DNA from: Lysobacterales bacterium | GTDB lineage: Bacteria > Pseudomonadota > Gammaproteobacteria > Xanthomonadales > Rhodanobacteraceae | Direction: 5' to 3' | Assembly: GCA_016707485.1 (NCBI GenBank) | Contig: JADJHN010000002.1 | Span: 1,302,001 to 1,366,000 of the forward strand | DNA: 64,000 nucleotides | Part shown: in pieces, positions 18,625 to 26,611 of the stretch | Layout of the letters: every line of letters starts with the position of its first letter | Numbering within the stretch: the stretch's first letter is position 1 | The notes under the pieces: generated by a model | The model's database searches: none | The model's input: only the letters and a program-made list of their open reading frames with translations | Told to the model about the DNA's origin: nothing | Program-made: the position numbers and the translations under genes

Positions 18625-19176
18625 ATGAGGCTTTTCCATCGACTTGCCGTCCTTCTCGCTTTGGCTGCCCTGGTGCCGGCGTCGCCCTTGCAGGCAGCCT
18701 TGAAGATCGGGTCCCAAGCGCCCGACTTCACCGCCGCCGCCTTCCTCGCCGGCGAGCCGTTTACCTATTCGCTTGCCGATGCCTTGAAGAAGGGGCCGGT
18801 CGTCCTCTATTTCTTTCCCGCCGCACACACGCCGGGCTGCAACATCGAGGCACATCTGTTTTCGGAAGCCATCGACGAGTTCAAGGCGGCGGGTGCGAGC
18901 GTCATCGGCGTGACTGCCGGCAACGTCGATGAACTTGCCGCCTTCTCCAGGGAAACCGAATACTGCGGCGGCAAGTTTCCCGTTGCGGCCGATCCCGGTG
19001 CAAAAATTGCCGGGCAGTACGATGCATTGCTGATGAAGAAGCCGGGCTGGTCCGATCGCACCTCCTACGTGATTTCGCCTGCGGGCTCGATCGTGCACGT
19101 GCATTCGGATCTCAGCCCCGATCACCATGTCAGCGAGACCCTGAAAGCGGTGCGGACGCTGGACAAGCAGGACTAG
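18625..19176 (+). CDS. Exported peroxiredoxin (AhpC/TSA, BCP-like)
   Basis: A 183-aa thiol peroxidase with a signal peptide (about residues 1-24, ending LQA), so probably periplasmic. The active site is P65-x3-T69-x2-C72 in FPAAHTPGCNIEAHLF; C72 is the peroxidatic cysteine and C114 in EYCGGKF could resolve it. The fold markers APDFTAAAF and SYVISPAGSIVHVH are present. It lies 86 nt after the ferritin-like gene on the same strand, and the two may form a peroxide/iron protection pair. Confidence 0.85.
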   Translation: MRLFHRLAVLLALAALVPASPLQAALKIGSQAPDFTAAAFLAGEPFTYSLADALKKGPVVLYFFPAAHTPGCNIEAHLFSEAIDEFKAAGASVIGVTAGNVDELAAFSRETEYCGGKFPVAADPGAKIAGQYDALLMKKPGWSDRTSYVISPAGSIVHVHSDLSPDHHVSETLKAVRTLDKQD

Positions 19177-19200
19177 GCGAGCGTGCGCGGACGTGCGGCG

Positions 19201-19974
19201 TTATCCGGAGATCAGCGCTTCGCGGGCCGCATCCTCAAGGTGTTTCATCAAGGCGCGATAGGGCCCCGGGCCGTGGCTGACGCGGGCGACACCGAGTTCG
19301 CCGAGGCGGTGCAGGGACGGCGCGCCGGCGCTTTTCATGATGTTCAGCGGCAGCGCTGATTCGCGGGCCGCGCGCTCGATCAGGGCCGGATCGACGAGGC
19401 CCGGGATGAACAGGCCGTCGGCACCGGCATCGGCATAGGCGCGACCGCGCTCGAGTGCCGATCGCAGCAGCGCGAGATTGTGGTTTTCGGCGGGTGCCTG
19501 CATGAAGTCATCGGTGCGTGCGTTGATGAAGAACGCCACGCCGGCTGCTTCCGCGGCGGCGCGGGCGCGCGCCAGGCGTCGCACATTGTCGGCGGGTTCA
19601 CGCAAGCGGCCGTCCTGGGGAAAACTGTCTTCGAGGTTGCAGCCGATTGCGCCGGCTTTGATCGCCCGGGTAACCGTGGCGGCAACGTCGTCGGGTTTCT
19701 CGCCGTAGCCGCTTTCCAGATCGATTGAAACCGGCAGATCAACGGCGGCGACGATGCGTTGCAGATTGCCGATGGCGAAATCGAGCGGGATGCGTTCGCC
19801 GTCGGCATGGCCATTGGCAGCAGCAACCGACCAGCTGCCAAGGGCAAGCGCCTTGGCACCGGACGCAGCCACGGCACGTGCCGAACCCGGATCCCAGATA
19901 TTGAACAGCAGCAGTGGGTTTCCGCGGACATGGAGCGCGCGGAATTGCTCGGCAAGCTGGTTTTGCCTGGACAT
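19201..19974 (-). CDS. Isocitrate lyase / PEP mutase family protein
   Basis: A 257-aa TIM-barrel protein of the ICL/PEP-mutase superfamily. It has LLLFNIWDPGSARAVAASG, the metal-binding SIDLESGYGE, NLEDSFPQDGRL (Glu-Asp) and FFINARTDDF. The KKCGH catalytic loop of true isocitrate lyases is absent, so this is probably a lyase of the oxaloacetate or 2-methylisocitrate type or an uncharacterised relative. The start at 19974 has GAGG before it; in-frame sequence further upstream is unlike the family. It is convergent with the peroxiredoxin gene. Confidence 0.8.
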   Translation of the reverse strand: MSRQNQLAEQFRALHVRGNPLLLFNIWDPGSARAVAASGAKALALGSWSVAAANGHADGERIPLDFAIGNLQRIVAAVDLPVSIDLESGYGEKPDDVAATVTRAIKAGAIGCNLEDSFPQDGRLREPADNVRRLARARAAAEAAGVAFFINARTDDFMQAPAENHNLALLRSALERGRAYADAGADGLFIPGLVDPALIERAARESALPLNIMKSAGAPSLHRLGELGVARVSHGPGPYRALMKHLEDAAREALISG

Positions 19975-20086
19975 CGTCGCCTCGATCGCAAGGGCGCGCA
20001 TCGGTTTGCCGAGGCGCGTTCCCGGGGGGGCGATTGTAGAGGATCGGCGCCGCATGGTGCCCGCGCCGCACACGCGTGGCTGCCGC

Positions 20087-20266
20087 TCAAGCGGCAAGCA
20101 GTTTGTTGCGCTCGATCTGCACGAGACGTTCATTGACGCGGATGAACTCGGCCAGCAATTCGTCCCCGGGGGTGCTGGCGAGTTCGGCCTTGGCGCAGCG
20201 GATCCATGCTTCGAGGCGGGTCAGCGTCTTGATCGTGGCGAGGGTGTCGCGTGCTTCTTTGCGCAT
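20087..20266 (-). CDS. Small helical hypothetical protein (59 aa)
   Basis: Reads MRKEARDTLATIKTLTRL and continues as an amphipathic, charge-rich helical sequence to ERNKLLAA. I do not recognise a family. AGGAAA lies 8 nt before the ATG at 20266, favouring this start over a 90-aa version from 20359. It precedes the PEP-mutase-like gene on the same strand. Supported mainly by the ribosome site and protein-like composition. Confidence 0.45.
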   Translation of the reverse strand: MRKEARDTLATIKTLTRLEAWIRCAKAELASTPGDELLAEFIRVNERLVQIERNKLLAA

Positions 20267-20646
20267 GTTGCAGGTTTCCTGGAAGTACCCATGCCGCCGC
20301 GGGTTGATCCGTTGTGGCCACGCGGCGTCGTTGTGGATGAGCGCGACAGCATCAGGCAACGTGGTTCGGCTGTCGTCAGGGTTTCATCGCGTCTGCCTGT
20401 AGGAAATTTCCTACAAGCCTTGCAGGAGTTCCCGGATCCGGCCATCGCCGACCAGGCAATCGGCGCAGCGTCGAGTCATGGCCAGGACACGATCGCGACA
20501 ATGAAGGCGGCGCGAATGCCGGATTTCCAGCGGCTCCCAGGTCTGCACGATTCATTTGCGCCGTGCGAAGATGCGCACTCGAAGATCCTGCCCGGCATTG
20601 CCAATGAACCGGCCCAGGCAGATCCGGGTCGTGCCCAGGAGGCTTC
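20267..20646. other. Divergent intergenic region with one palindrome
   Basis: About 380 bp between the 59-aa gene and the DUF2333 gene. Apart from the 18-bp palindrome at 20398-20415 and the AGGAGG before the next start, I see no gene or RNA in it. If the longer 90-aa start at 20359 is used, the region shrinks accordingly. Confidence 0.5.
20398..20415. promoter_or_regulatory. Perfect 18-bp palindrome, candidate LuxR/NarL-type operator
   Basis: TGTAGGAAATTTCCTACA is a perfect dyad in a divergent intergenic region. It differs by one base per half-site from the GacA/UvrY box (TGTAAG-N6-CTTACA) and also resembles RcsB-type sites. Which regulator binds is unknown. Confidence 0.5.
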
Positions 20647-21663
20647 ATGGAATCATCAGCGCTTGCCGTCCGCCGCTCGTCATGGTTCGTCCGTGGCGTG
20701 CTGGCCCTCTTGCTTGCCATGGGCCTCTCGATCCTGGCTATGATGTGGTGGTGGGATACCGAGCCCGGCTATTTCGATCCGATCAAGGCAACCCAGCAGC
20801 GCGCCACCGAGCGCCAGCAGCCGGTGGTGGTGGGTTCGGCGACGACCACGGCGCTGATCCGCAGCCTCGAGGTGATGCTCGACAAGCGTGGCGGTTACCT
20901 GAGCAATGACAAGCTGCCACCGGGCGTGCTGCTGGACAATATCCCGAACTGGGAGTTTGGCGTCGTCACCGCATCGCGCGACCTGACCCGCGCCCTGCGC
21001 AACGAGTTCAGCCGTTCGCAGACGCAGTCGGTCGAGGACAAGGACCTGCAGGAGGCGGAACCCCTGATCAGTTCGCCAAACGACCGCTGGCTGCTGCCGA
21101 GTTCGGAAAGCCAGTATCGCAAGGCGATCGGGCGAATCGACAGCTACTCCGCACGCCTCGCCGACGCCGACAAGGATGATGCGCAGTTTTATGCGCGCGC
21201 CGATAACCTGGTCGATTTTCTTTCGGTTGTCTCGACGCGGCTTGGTTCGCTGTCGCAACGTCTTTCGGCGAGTGTCGGGCAGATGCGCATCGACACCGAT
21301 CTGGCCAATGATCCCAATGCCCAGCAGTCCAGGCCCGCCGCCGGTTCGCGCGTCGTCAAGACCCCGTGGACAAAGATCGATGACAACTTCTACGAGGCGC
21401 GCGGTTATACCTGGGCCATTCGCGAACAGTTGGAGGCGATCCGCGTCGATTTCGGCCCGGTGCTGCGCGACAAGAACGCCATGATCAGCCTCGAGCAGGT
21501 GATCCGCGAAATCGAGGAGGCGCAAAACCCCCTGAGCAGCCCGATGGTCCTGAATGGCTCGCCGTTCGGTTTCTTCGCCAACCACTCGCTGGTGCTGGCC
21601 AACTACATCTCGCGTGCAAACGCAGCCCTGATCGAACTGCGCGAGCTGCTCAAGCGCGGTTAG
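20647..21663 (+). CDS. DUF2333 family inner-membrane-anchored protein
   Basis: A 338-aa protein with one N-terminal membrane helix (about 16-38, ending MMWWW) and a large periplasmic or soluble part. GGYLSNDKLPPGVLLDNIPNWEFG, AEPLI, WLLPSSESQYRKAI and FYARADNLVDFLSVVSTRLGSLSQRLSASV are signatures of DUF2333, whose function is unknown. AGGAGG lies 6 nt before the ATG. The neighbours give no functional hint. Confidence 0.85.
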   Translation: MESSALAVRRSSWFVRGVLALLLAMGLSILAMMWWWDTEPGYFDPIKATQQRATERQQPVVVGSATTTALIRSLEVMLDKRGGYLSNDKLPPGVLLDNIPNWEFGVVTASRDLTRALRNEFSRSQTQSVEDKDLQEAEPLISSPNDRWLLPSSESQYRKAIGRIDSYSARLADADKDDAQFYARADNLVDFLSVVSTRLGSLSQRLSASVGQMRIDTDLANDPNAQQSRPAAGSRVVKTPWTKIDDNFYEARGYTWAIREQLEAIRVDFGPVLRDKNAMISLEQVIREIEEAQNPLSSPMVLNGSPFGFFANHSLVLANYISRANAALIELRELLKRG

Positions 21664-21670
21664 TCGGGAG

Positions 21671-21856
21671 TTGGGGAATGGGGAATGGGCGACGCGATGG
21701 CAACCTTCGTGATGCTGCTTCGCCGATGACCAGGCTCCCGGTTTCTCGTTTCCAGTGATTCGCCGTCTGCGGAGCTCTCTGCGAACCGGCTGCGCTGTTC
21801 GTTCTGACATCCTGTCTCCACGGTCCGACCCTCGATTCCCGATTCCCGCCCCTCGG
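21671..21856. repeat. GGGAAT / ATTCCC inverted repeat pair
   Basis: GTTGGGGAATGGGGAATGGG (about 21670-21689) and CGATTCCCGATTCCCGCCCC (about 21833-21852) are inverted copies about 140 bp apart, of the same family as the arms at 10973, 36022 and 37488. They lie between the DUF2333 gene and the sigma factor gene. Confidence 0.6.
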
Positions 21857-21937
21857 CGCCCTGTGATTTTTTTCGCCGTGCCGCGAATCATGCAGGCACA
21901 CGGGCACAATCGGGCGGGCAAGAGGATGTGGCAAACC

Positions 21938-22453
21938 ATGGCAGTCACGGCAACGGCATCACCCCGCGAGCGATTTGGCGGACTGCTTGAGCAGCATCGC
22001 AAGATCGTCTTCAAGGTTGCCAACAGCTACGCGCGACTGGCCGATGATCGGGCCGACCTGGCCCAGGAGATTCGTGCGCAGCTGTGGCGGGCGTTTCCCG
22101 GCTATGACGAATCGCGCTCGTTCCCGACCTGGATGTACCGCATCGCGTTGAACGTGGCGATCTCGCATCTGCGCGATGCCGAGCGGCGCGATCGGCACAG
22201 CCTGCCACTCGACGAATCCGCCCACGAAGCGGCGCTTGTCGGTGGCATCGACGAGCCAGACGAGCGTGTCCGTGCGCTGGAGGAATTCATGGCGCGACTC
22301 GACCCGCTCAACCGCGCCTTGTTGCTGCTTGTCCTCGAAACGCGCAGCTATCGCGAGATAGCCGAGATCCTTGGCCTCAGCGAAACCAACGTGGCAACGC
22401 GCATATCGCGCCTGAAGCAACGCATCCGCAACGACACTTCTTTCACCGGCTGA
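21938..22453 (+). CDS. RNA polymerase sigma-70 family (ECF-type) sigma factor
   Basis: A 171-aa alternative sigma factor. Region 2 (about residues 12-80) includes YARLADDRADLAQEIRAQLW and SFPTWMYRIALNVAISHLR. Region 4 (about 112-165) has LVLETRSYREIAEILGLSETNVATRISRLKQRI, a clear helix-turn-helix. The start is uncertain between 21938 and the in-frame ATG at 21926. It is followed after 6 nt by a membrane protein that may control it. Confidence 0.9.
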   Translation: MAVTATASPRERFGGLLEQHRKIVFKVANSYARLADDRADLAQEIRAQLWRAFPGYDESRSFPTWMYRIALNVAISHLRDAERRDRHSLPLDESAHEAALVGGIDEPDERVRALEEFMARLDPLNRALLLLVLETRSYREIAEILGLSETNVATRISRLKQRIRNDTSFTG

Positions 22454-22459
22454 TCAGAC

Positions 22460-23131
22460 ATGGATACGACAATGGAACTCGACGACATGAAGGCGGCTTG
22501 GCAAACCCTCGATCGGCGCCTCGAACAGCAGCACGCGCTGAATCTGCAACTCTTCCGCGATTCGCGCGCGGACAAGGCGCGCAGCGGCTTGCGACCCTTG
22601 TTCCGGGGCCAGGTCGCGCAGATCTTTTTTGGTGTATTGATGATCGTGCTGGGCGTTTCGACATGGAGCAGCCAGCGCGAAGTCATCAGCCTGTTCGTCA
22701 GTGGAATCATCGTGCATGTCTATGGCGTGCTCGCAATCATGTTCGCCGGCATCACGCTGGGCATGATCCAGCGGCTCGACTATGCGGCACCGGTATTGAC
22801 GATCCAGAAGCAGCTTGCACGGTTGCGAAGGTTCTACATCCGCAGCGGGATGATCATTGGCCTGTCGTGGTGGTTGTTCTGGATTCCTTTCGCGGCCAGC
22901 TTTTTCGCCTGGCTGGCCGGCGTCGATTTCTACGCCAACATGGGCGCTGCGATCGGCTGGTGCATCGCCGGCGGAGCAGTCGGCCTGCTCGGCACGTGGG
23001 CTTTCCATCGATGGGCCCGGCGCAGTGGCCGCACGCGGCTGCGCGAGGCCATGGACAGCAACATGACCGGCAGCAGCCTGCGCAGGGCGCAATCGATCCT
23101 CGACGAGATCCGGCGTTTCGAGAAGGAATAG
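22460..23131 (+). CDS. Membrane protein partner of the sigma factor, possible anti-sigma factor
   Basis: A 223-aa protein: a charged N-terminal segment (MDTTMELDDMKAAWQTLDRRLEQQH, possible sigma-contacting helix), then about four membrane helices (roughly 51-72, 78-100, 125-150, 158-180) and a basic C-terminal tail. No named domain is recognised; similar Xanthomonad proteins are sometimes annotated misleadingly as protein kinases, but no kinase motif is visible. The 6-nt spacing from the sigma gene suggests coupled expression. The anti-sigma role is inference from position and architecture. Confidence 0.6.
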   Translation: MDTTMELDDMKAAWQTLDRRLEQQHALNLQLFRDSRADKARSGLRPLFRGQVAQIFFGVLMIVLGVSTWSSQREVISLFVSGIIVHVYGVLAIMFAGITLGMIQRLDYAAPVLTIQKQLARLRRFYIRSGMIIGLSWWLFWIPFAASFFAWLAGVDFYANMGAAIGWCIAGGAVGLLGTWAFHRWARRSGRTRLREAMDSNMTGSSLRRAQSILDEIRRFEKE

Positions 23132-23265
23132 TGCTCGATGACGGATTGCGGCGTGGAATGAATGGATTGAAGCGCAATTCCCCCAGGCGGGAAATTGCGC
23201 TTGACCCGCGCCCGCAAAACGGAAACCCTCGCTGGATCCACTGTGGATGCCACCAGGGAGTTCCG

Positions 23266-23541
23266 ATGAGTATAGAGATTGTCCATGAGCCCGCCGCCAT
23301 GCGATTTGTCGCCGTGGTCGAAGGGCAGGAGTGCGTGATCGACTACCAGTTGGCGGGCAACACCATGACGATCACCCATACCCTCGTGCCAGCGAGTCTC
23401 GGCGGACGCGGCATTGCCGGCCAGTTGGCGCGCTTTGCCCTGGACGAGGCGCGTGCGAAAGGATGGAAGGTGGTGCCGGCCTGCTCGTATGTCGAAGCGT
23501 GGATCGACAAGCATCCAGACTTCCAGGATCTCCTCGCCTGA
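23266..23541 (+). CDS. YidJ/COG2388-type GNAT N-acetyltransferase
   Basis: A 91-aa short GNAT-fold protein. VEGQECVIDYQLAGNTMTITHTLVP, the acetyl-CoA loop LGGRGIAGQLARFALDEARAKGW and the closing PACSYVEAWIDKHPDFQDL are characteristic of this small family. The substrate is unknown. GGGAG 6 nt before the ATG fixes the start. It is convergent with ppa, with only 2 bp between the stops. Confidence 0.85.
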   Translation: MSIEIVHEPAAMRFVAVVEGQECVIDYQLAGNTMTITHTLVPASLGGRGIAGQLARFALDEARAKGWKVVPACSYVEAWIDKHPDFQDLLA

Positions 23542-23543
23542 AC

Positions 23544-24080
23544 TCAGCTTTCCGAGTTGCGGTAGCGCTCGACGCTGGCGAGGATTTCCTGCTTGGCGGC
23601 GTCGGCATTGCCCCAGCCTTCAAGCTTGACCCATTTGCCTTTTTCCAGATCCTTGTAATGCTCGAAGAAATGGCCGATGCGCTCCAGCCAGTGTTTCGAG
23701 ACCTGCTCGATGTCGCTGATATGCGCGTAGCCTTCGAACACCTTCGGGATCGGCACGGCAACAAGTTTTTCATCGGCACCGGCCTCGTCGCTCATGCGCA
23801 GCACGCCAACCGGCCGGCAGCGGATTGCCGAGCCGGGTACCAGCGGCAATGGCAGGATGACCAGCACGTCGAGCGGATCACCATCACCGCCCAAAGTCTG
23901 CGGGATGTAGCCGTAGTTGCACGGATAGCGCATCGGCGTGGACAGCACGCGATCGACGAAGATCGTGCCGCTGGCCTTGTCGACCTCGTACTTGACCGGT
24001 TCCGCATCCTTGGGAATCTCGATGATGACGTTGATTTCGTTCGGCACGTCCTTGCCGGTGGAAACGAGCTGCAAAGCCAT
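23544..24080 (-). CDS. ppa: Inorganic pyrophosphatase
   Basis: Hydrolyses pyrophosphate in the cytoplasm, pulling biosynthetic reactions forward. The 178-aa family I enzyme has IIEIPKDAEPVKYEVDK, YPCNYGYIPQTLGGDGDPLDVLV (with the Mg-binding D-G-D-P-L-D-V) and HFFEHYKDLEKGKWVK. AAGGAG precedes the ATG at 24080. It appears monocistronic, between a convergent GNAT gene and a divergent flavoprotein gene. Confidence 0.97.
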   Translation of the reverse strand: MALQLVSTGKDVPNEINVIIEIPKDAEPVKYEVDKASGTIFVDRVLSTPMRYPCNYGYIPQTLGGDGDPLDVLVILPLPLVPGSAIRCRPVGVLRMSDEAGADEKLVAVPIPKVFEGYAHISDIEQVSKHWLERIGHFFEHYKDLEKGKWVKLEGWGNADAAKQEILASVERYRNSES

Positions 24081-24269
24081 GGAAACTCCTTGATGAGGAC
24101 ATCCGCGCCGGGCACATGAGCGCCGGGATTTTCGCGGGCGTCATCATACGGGACTCGTTGCTGCGACGCAGCATCGAAGTCTGCGAGGCTTATTCGATGT
24201 TCATCGTCGGGCAGTTGTTGCCGATGCGCTGCCCAGGCCGGGCGATCCCTGCAAGCGAGGTATCAGGCA

Positions 24270-25739
24270 ATGAAAACCCGCAAGGTCGATGTCGCGATCA
24301 TTGGAGGCGGAACCGCCGGCATGGTCGCCTATGGCGAGGTGCGCAAGCACACCGATCGCATAGCCTTGATCGAAGGCGGGCCGTTCGGTACCACCTGTGC
24401 GCGCGTCGGCTGCATGCCCTCCAAGCTGCTGATCGCGCCCGCCGAGGCACGCCATCGCCTGCAGGCGCTGCCTGAGTTCGGCATCGGCAGCGATGCCGGC
24501 AAGGTCGATGGGGTGGCAGTGATGCGACGCGTGCGGGCGGAACGTGATCGCTTCGTCGGTTTTGCCGTCGATACGGTGGCCGGCTTCGATCAGAGCCACA
24601 TCGTGCGCGCCTGCGCACGATTCGCCGATGATCATCGCTTGATTCTGGATGCGCCGGATGCGCATCAGGCACCGGCAGCGGACATCGAGTGCATCGAGGC
24701 GGCGCGCATCGTCATCGCCACCGGCTCGCGGCCGCTGATGGCCGATGCCCTGAAGCCGGCGGGCGATCGCCTGATCAGCAGCGATGAGGTGTTCTACTGG
24801 CAGGATCTGCCGCAATCGGTCGCCGTGTTCGGGGCTGGCGCGATCGGCGTCGAACTCGGCCAGGCCCTGCATCGGCTTGGTGTTCGCGTGCGCCTGTTCG
24901 GGCGCGGTGGCGGCATCGCCGGCTTGCAGGATGCCACGGTTCGTGCAGTCGCAGTGCGCACGCTGGCTGCGGAAATGCCGGTCAGTCTCGATGCCCGCGA
25001 GGTCCGCGTCAGCCGCGATGGTGATGCCGTGTGCATCGATTTCATCGACGACGAGGGTCGTCCGCGCAGCGAGCGCTTCGACTGGCTGCTGGCGGCAACC
25101 GGGCGCACGCCGAATGTCGATCGCCTGACCCTGGAAAACACTGCCATTGAATGCGACCCTCGCGGCGTGCCTGTTTTCGATCCCTTGACCATGCAGACCA
25201 GCGTCAAGCACATCTTCATCGCCGGCGATTCGGCCGCGGACCGGCCGATCCTGCATGAGGCTGCCGACGAGGGCCATCTGGCCGGACGCAATGCGGGGCG
25301 CTTTCCGGAAGTATTGCGCAAGCCGCGACGCACGCCGATGGGCATCGTCTTCTGCGATCCGCAAGCGGCATTTGTCGGTGCGCGACATGCACGGCTGCTT
25401 GCCGACAGGATCGATTTCGCAAGCGCCCAGGTTTCCTTCGGGAACCAGGGCCGTGCGCGCGTGATGCAGGTCAACCAGGGCCTGCTGCGCGTCTATGCCG
25501 AACGCGGCAGCGGCCTGCTGCTGGGTGCCGAGTTGTTTGGCCCGGACGCCGAGCATCTGGCACACCTGCTGGCCTGGGTCGTGCAATTGCGCAAGAGCGT
25601 CGCCGAAGTACTCGAGTTGCCGTTTTATCACCCGGTCATCGAGGAAGGCCTGCGCACTGCCTTGCGCGCGCTGCTCAAGGAACTCGGCATGGCCACGAAG
25701 CCGCCGTCGCCGTGCCTGGATTGCGGTCCCGGCACTTGA
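24270..25739 (+). CDS. Dihydrolipoyl-dehydrogenase-like pyridine nucleotide-disulfide oxidoreductase
   Basis: A 489-aa FAD flavoprotein. GGGTAGMVA binds FAD, the redox-active disulfide lies in TTCARVGCMPSK, GAGAIGVELG binds NAD(P), IFIAGDSAADRPI completes the FAD site, and FYHPVIEEGLR resembles the HPT-x2-E catalytic His-Glu region of lipoamide dehydrogenase. It could be the E3 of the branched-chain complex at 41-45 kb, which has no E3 gene of its own nearby, but the FAD loop and C-terminal region differ from standard Lpd. It ends with an extra pair, CLDC, in the last eight residues. Monocistronic. Confidence 0.8.
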   Translation: MKTRKVDVAIIGGGTAGMVAYGEVRKHTDRIALIEGGPFGTTCARVGCMPSKLLIAPAEARHRLQALPEFGIGSDAGKVDGVAVMRRVRAERDRFVGFAVDTVAGFDQSHIVRACARFADDHRLILDAPDAHQAPAADIECIEAARIVIATGSRPLMADALKPAGDRLISSDEVFYWQDLPQSVAVFGAGAIGVELGQALHRLGVRVRLFGRGGGIAGLQDATVRAVAVRTLAAEMPVSLDAREVRVSRDGDAVCIDFIDDEGRPRSERFDWLLAATGRTPNVDRLTLENTAIECDPRGVPVFDPLTMQTSVKHIFIAGDSAADRPILHEAADEGHLAGRNAGRFPEVLRKPRRTPMGIVFCDPQAAFVGARHARLLADRIDFASAQVSFGNQGRARVMQVNQGLLRVYAERGSGLLLGAELFGPDAEHLAHLLAWVVQLRKSVAEVLELPFYHPVIEEGLRTALRALLKELGMATKPPSPCLDCGPGT

Positions 25740-25764
25740 GGCACGCGGTCTTCCGCCAGGGCCG

Positions 25765-26541
25765 CTACGGCTTGCGCGTGGCGGCCGGGCCGGCCGAGTT
25801 CTCGGCAATCGCGCGCAGCACGGCGCGATGCGCGGCCTTGGATACGAGGATGATGGCAAGCACGCCGACCGCAGTAGCGGCATAGATCGGCAGACCGTGT
25901 TGCCAGTCTTCTCGCGTTCCGGCAAAGCCACGCGACAGCCATTGCTTGCCGGCGTGGCCGATATACGCCTCGATTGCGTAGTGGCTGAGCAGGACCAGGC
26001 TGGCAAGCATGAAGCCGGCAAAACGCACGCCCGCCGCGCCAAGCAGATAGCTGATCAAGGCCGGATTGAGCGGGGTCAGGCGCAGCAGCATTTGCAGGCG
26101 CAACTCGTCGCGGATCACCGCCGACTGGATCGACCGAAGCAGGGGCCGGGTTTCCAGCGCACGCTGGATCCGCGCATGCAGCAGGCGGCGGGCGAGGCCG
26201 TATTGCAGGGCGGCGGCGATGAGGTTGCCGACCAGCAGCAGGCCGATTCCCCAGCCGAGACCGAACAAGGCGCCGGCAACGAGACCGAACAATGATTCGG
26301 GAACCAGCATCGAAGTGCCGACCACCAGCAATCCGACAAAGGCCACGCGACCCCACATGCCGAGCCCGGCAATCGTCGCTTCAATCGTCTGCAGGTGACG
26401 TTCGGCTTCGCGTCCCAGCACGATCACGGCAACCACGACCAGCAGCACCGCGAGCGCCAGCGGAACGATCGCACGCAGTTCGCCGCCGAGTAGTTGCCGC
26501 CGGCGTTCGGCCTGCGGCGTTGCCGGCTCATCGGCGTCCAT
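25765..26541 (-). CDS. TVP38/TMEM64 (VTT domain) membrane protein
   Basis: A 258-aa DedA-superfamily membrane protein, possibly involved in lipid or ion movement; exact role unknown. Six or so hydrophobic segments are seen, with the VTT core MLVPESLFGLVAGALFGLGW and LQMLLRLTPLNPALISYLLG, matching the family's F/L-R-x-x-P/N-x-x-P pattern. GGGAG precedes the ATG at 26541. It is convergent with the flavoprotein gene and downstream of proS on the same strand with a 70-bp gap. Confidence 0.85.
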   Translation of the reverse strand: MDADEPATPQAERRRQLLGGELRAIVPLALAVLLVVVAVIVLGREAERHLQTIEATIAGLGMWGRVAFVGLLVVGTSMLVPESLFGLVAGALFGLGWGIGLLLVGNLIAAALQYGLARRLLHARIQRALETRPLLRSIQSAVIRDELRLQMLLRLTPLNPALISYLLGAAGVRFAGFMLASLVLLSHYAIEAYIGHAGKQWLSRGFAGTREDWQHGLPIYAATAVGVLAIILVSKAAHRAVLRAIAENSAGPAATRKP

Positions 26542-26611
26542 GCGGTACTCCCTTGATGCACCTCACCCCGCGGCGAGCAATCCTCGGCATGGCGGGATGA
26601 TTCAAGGCCGC

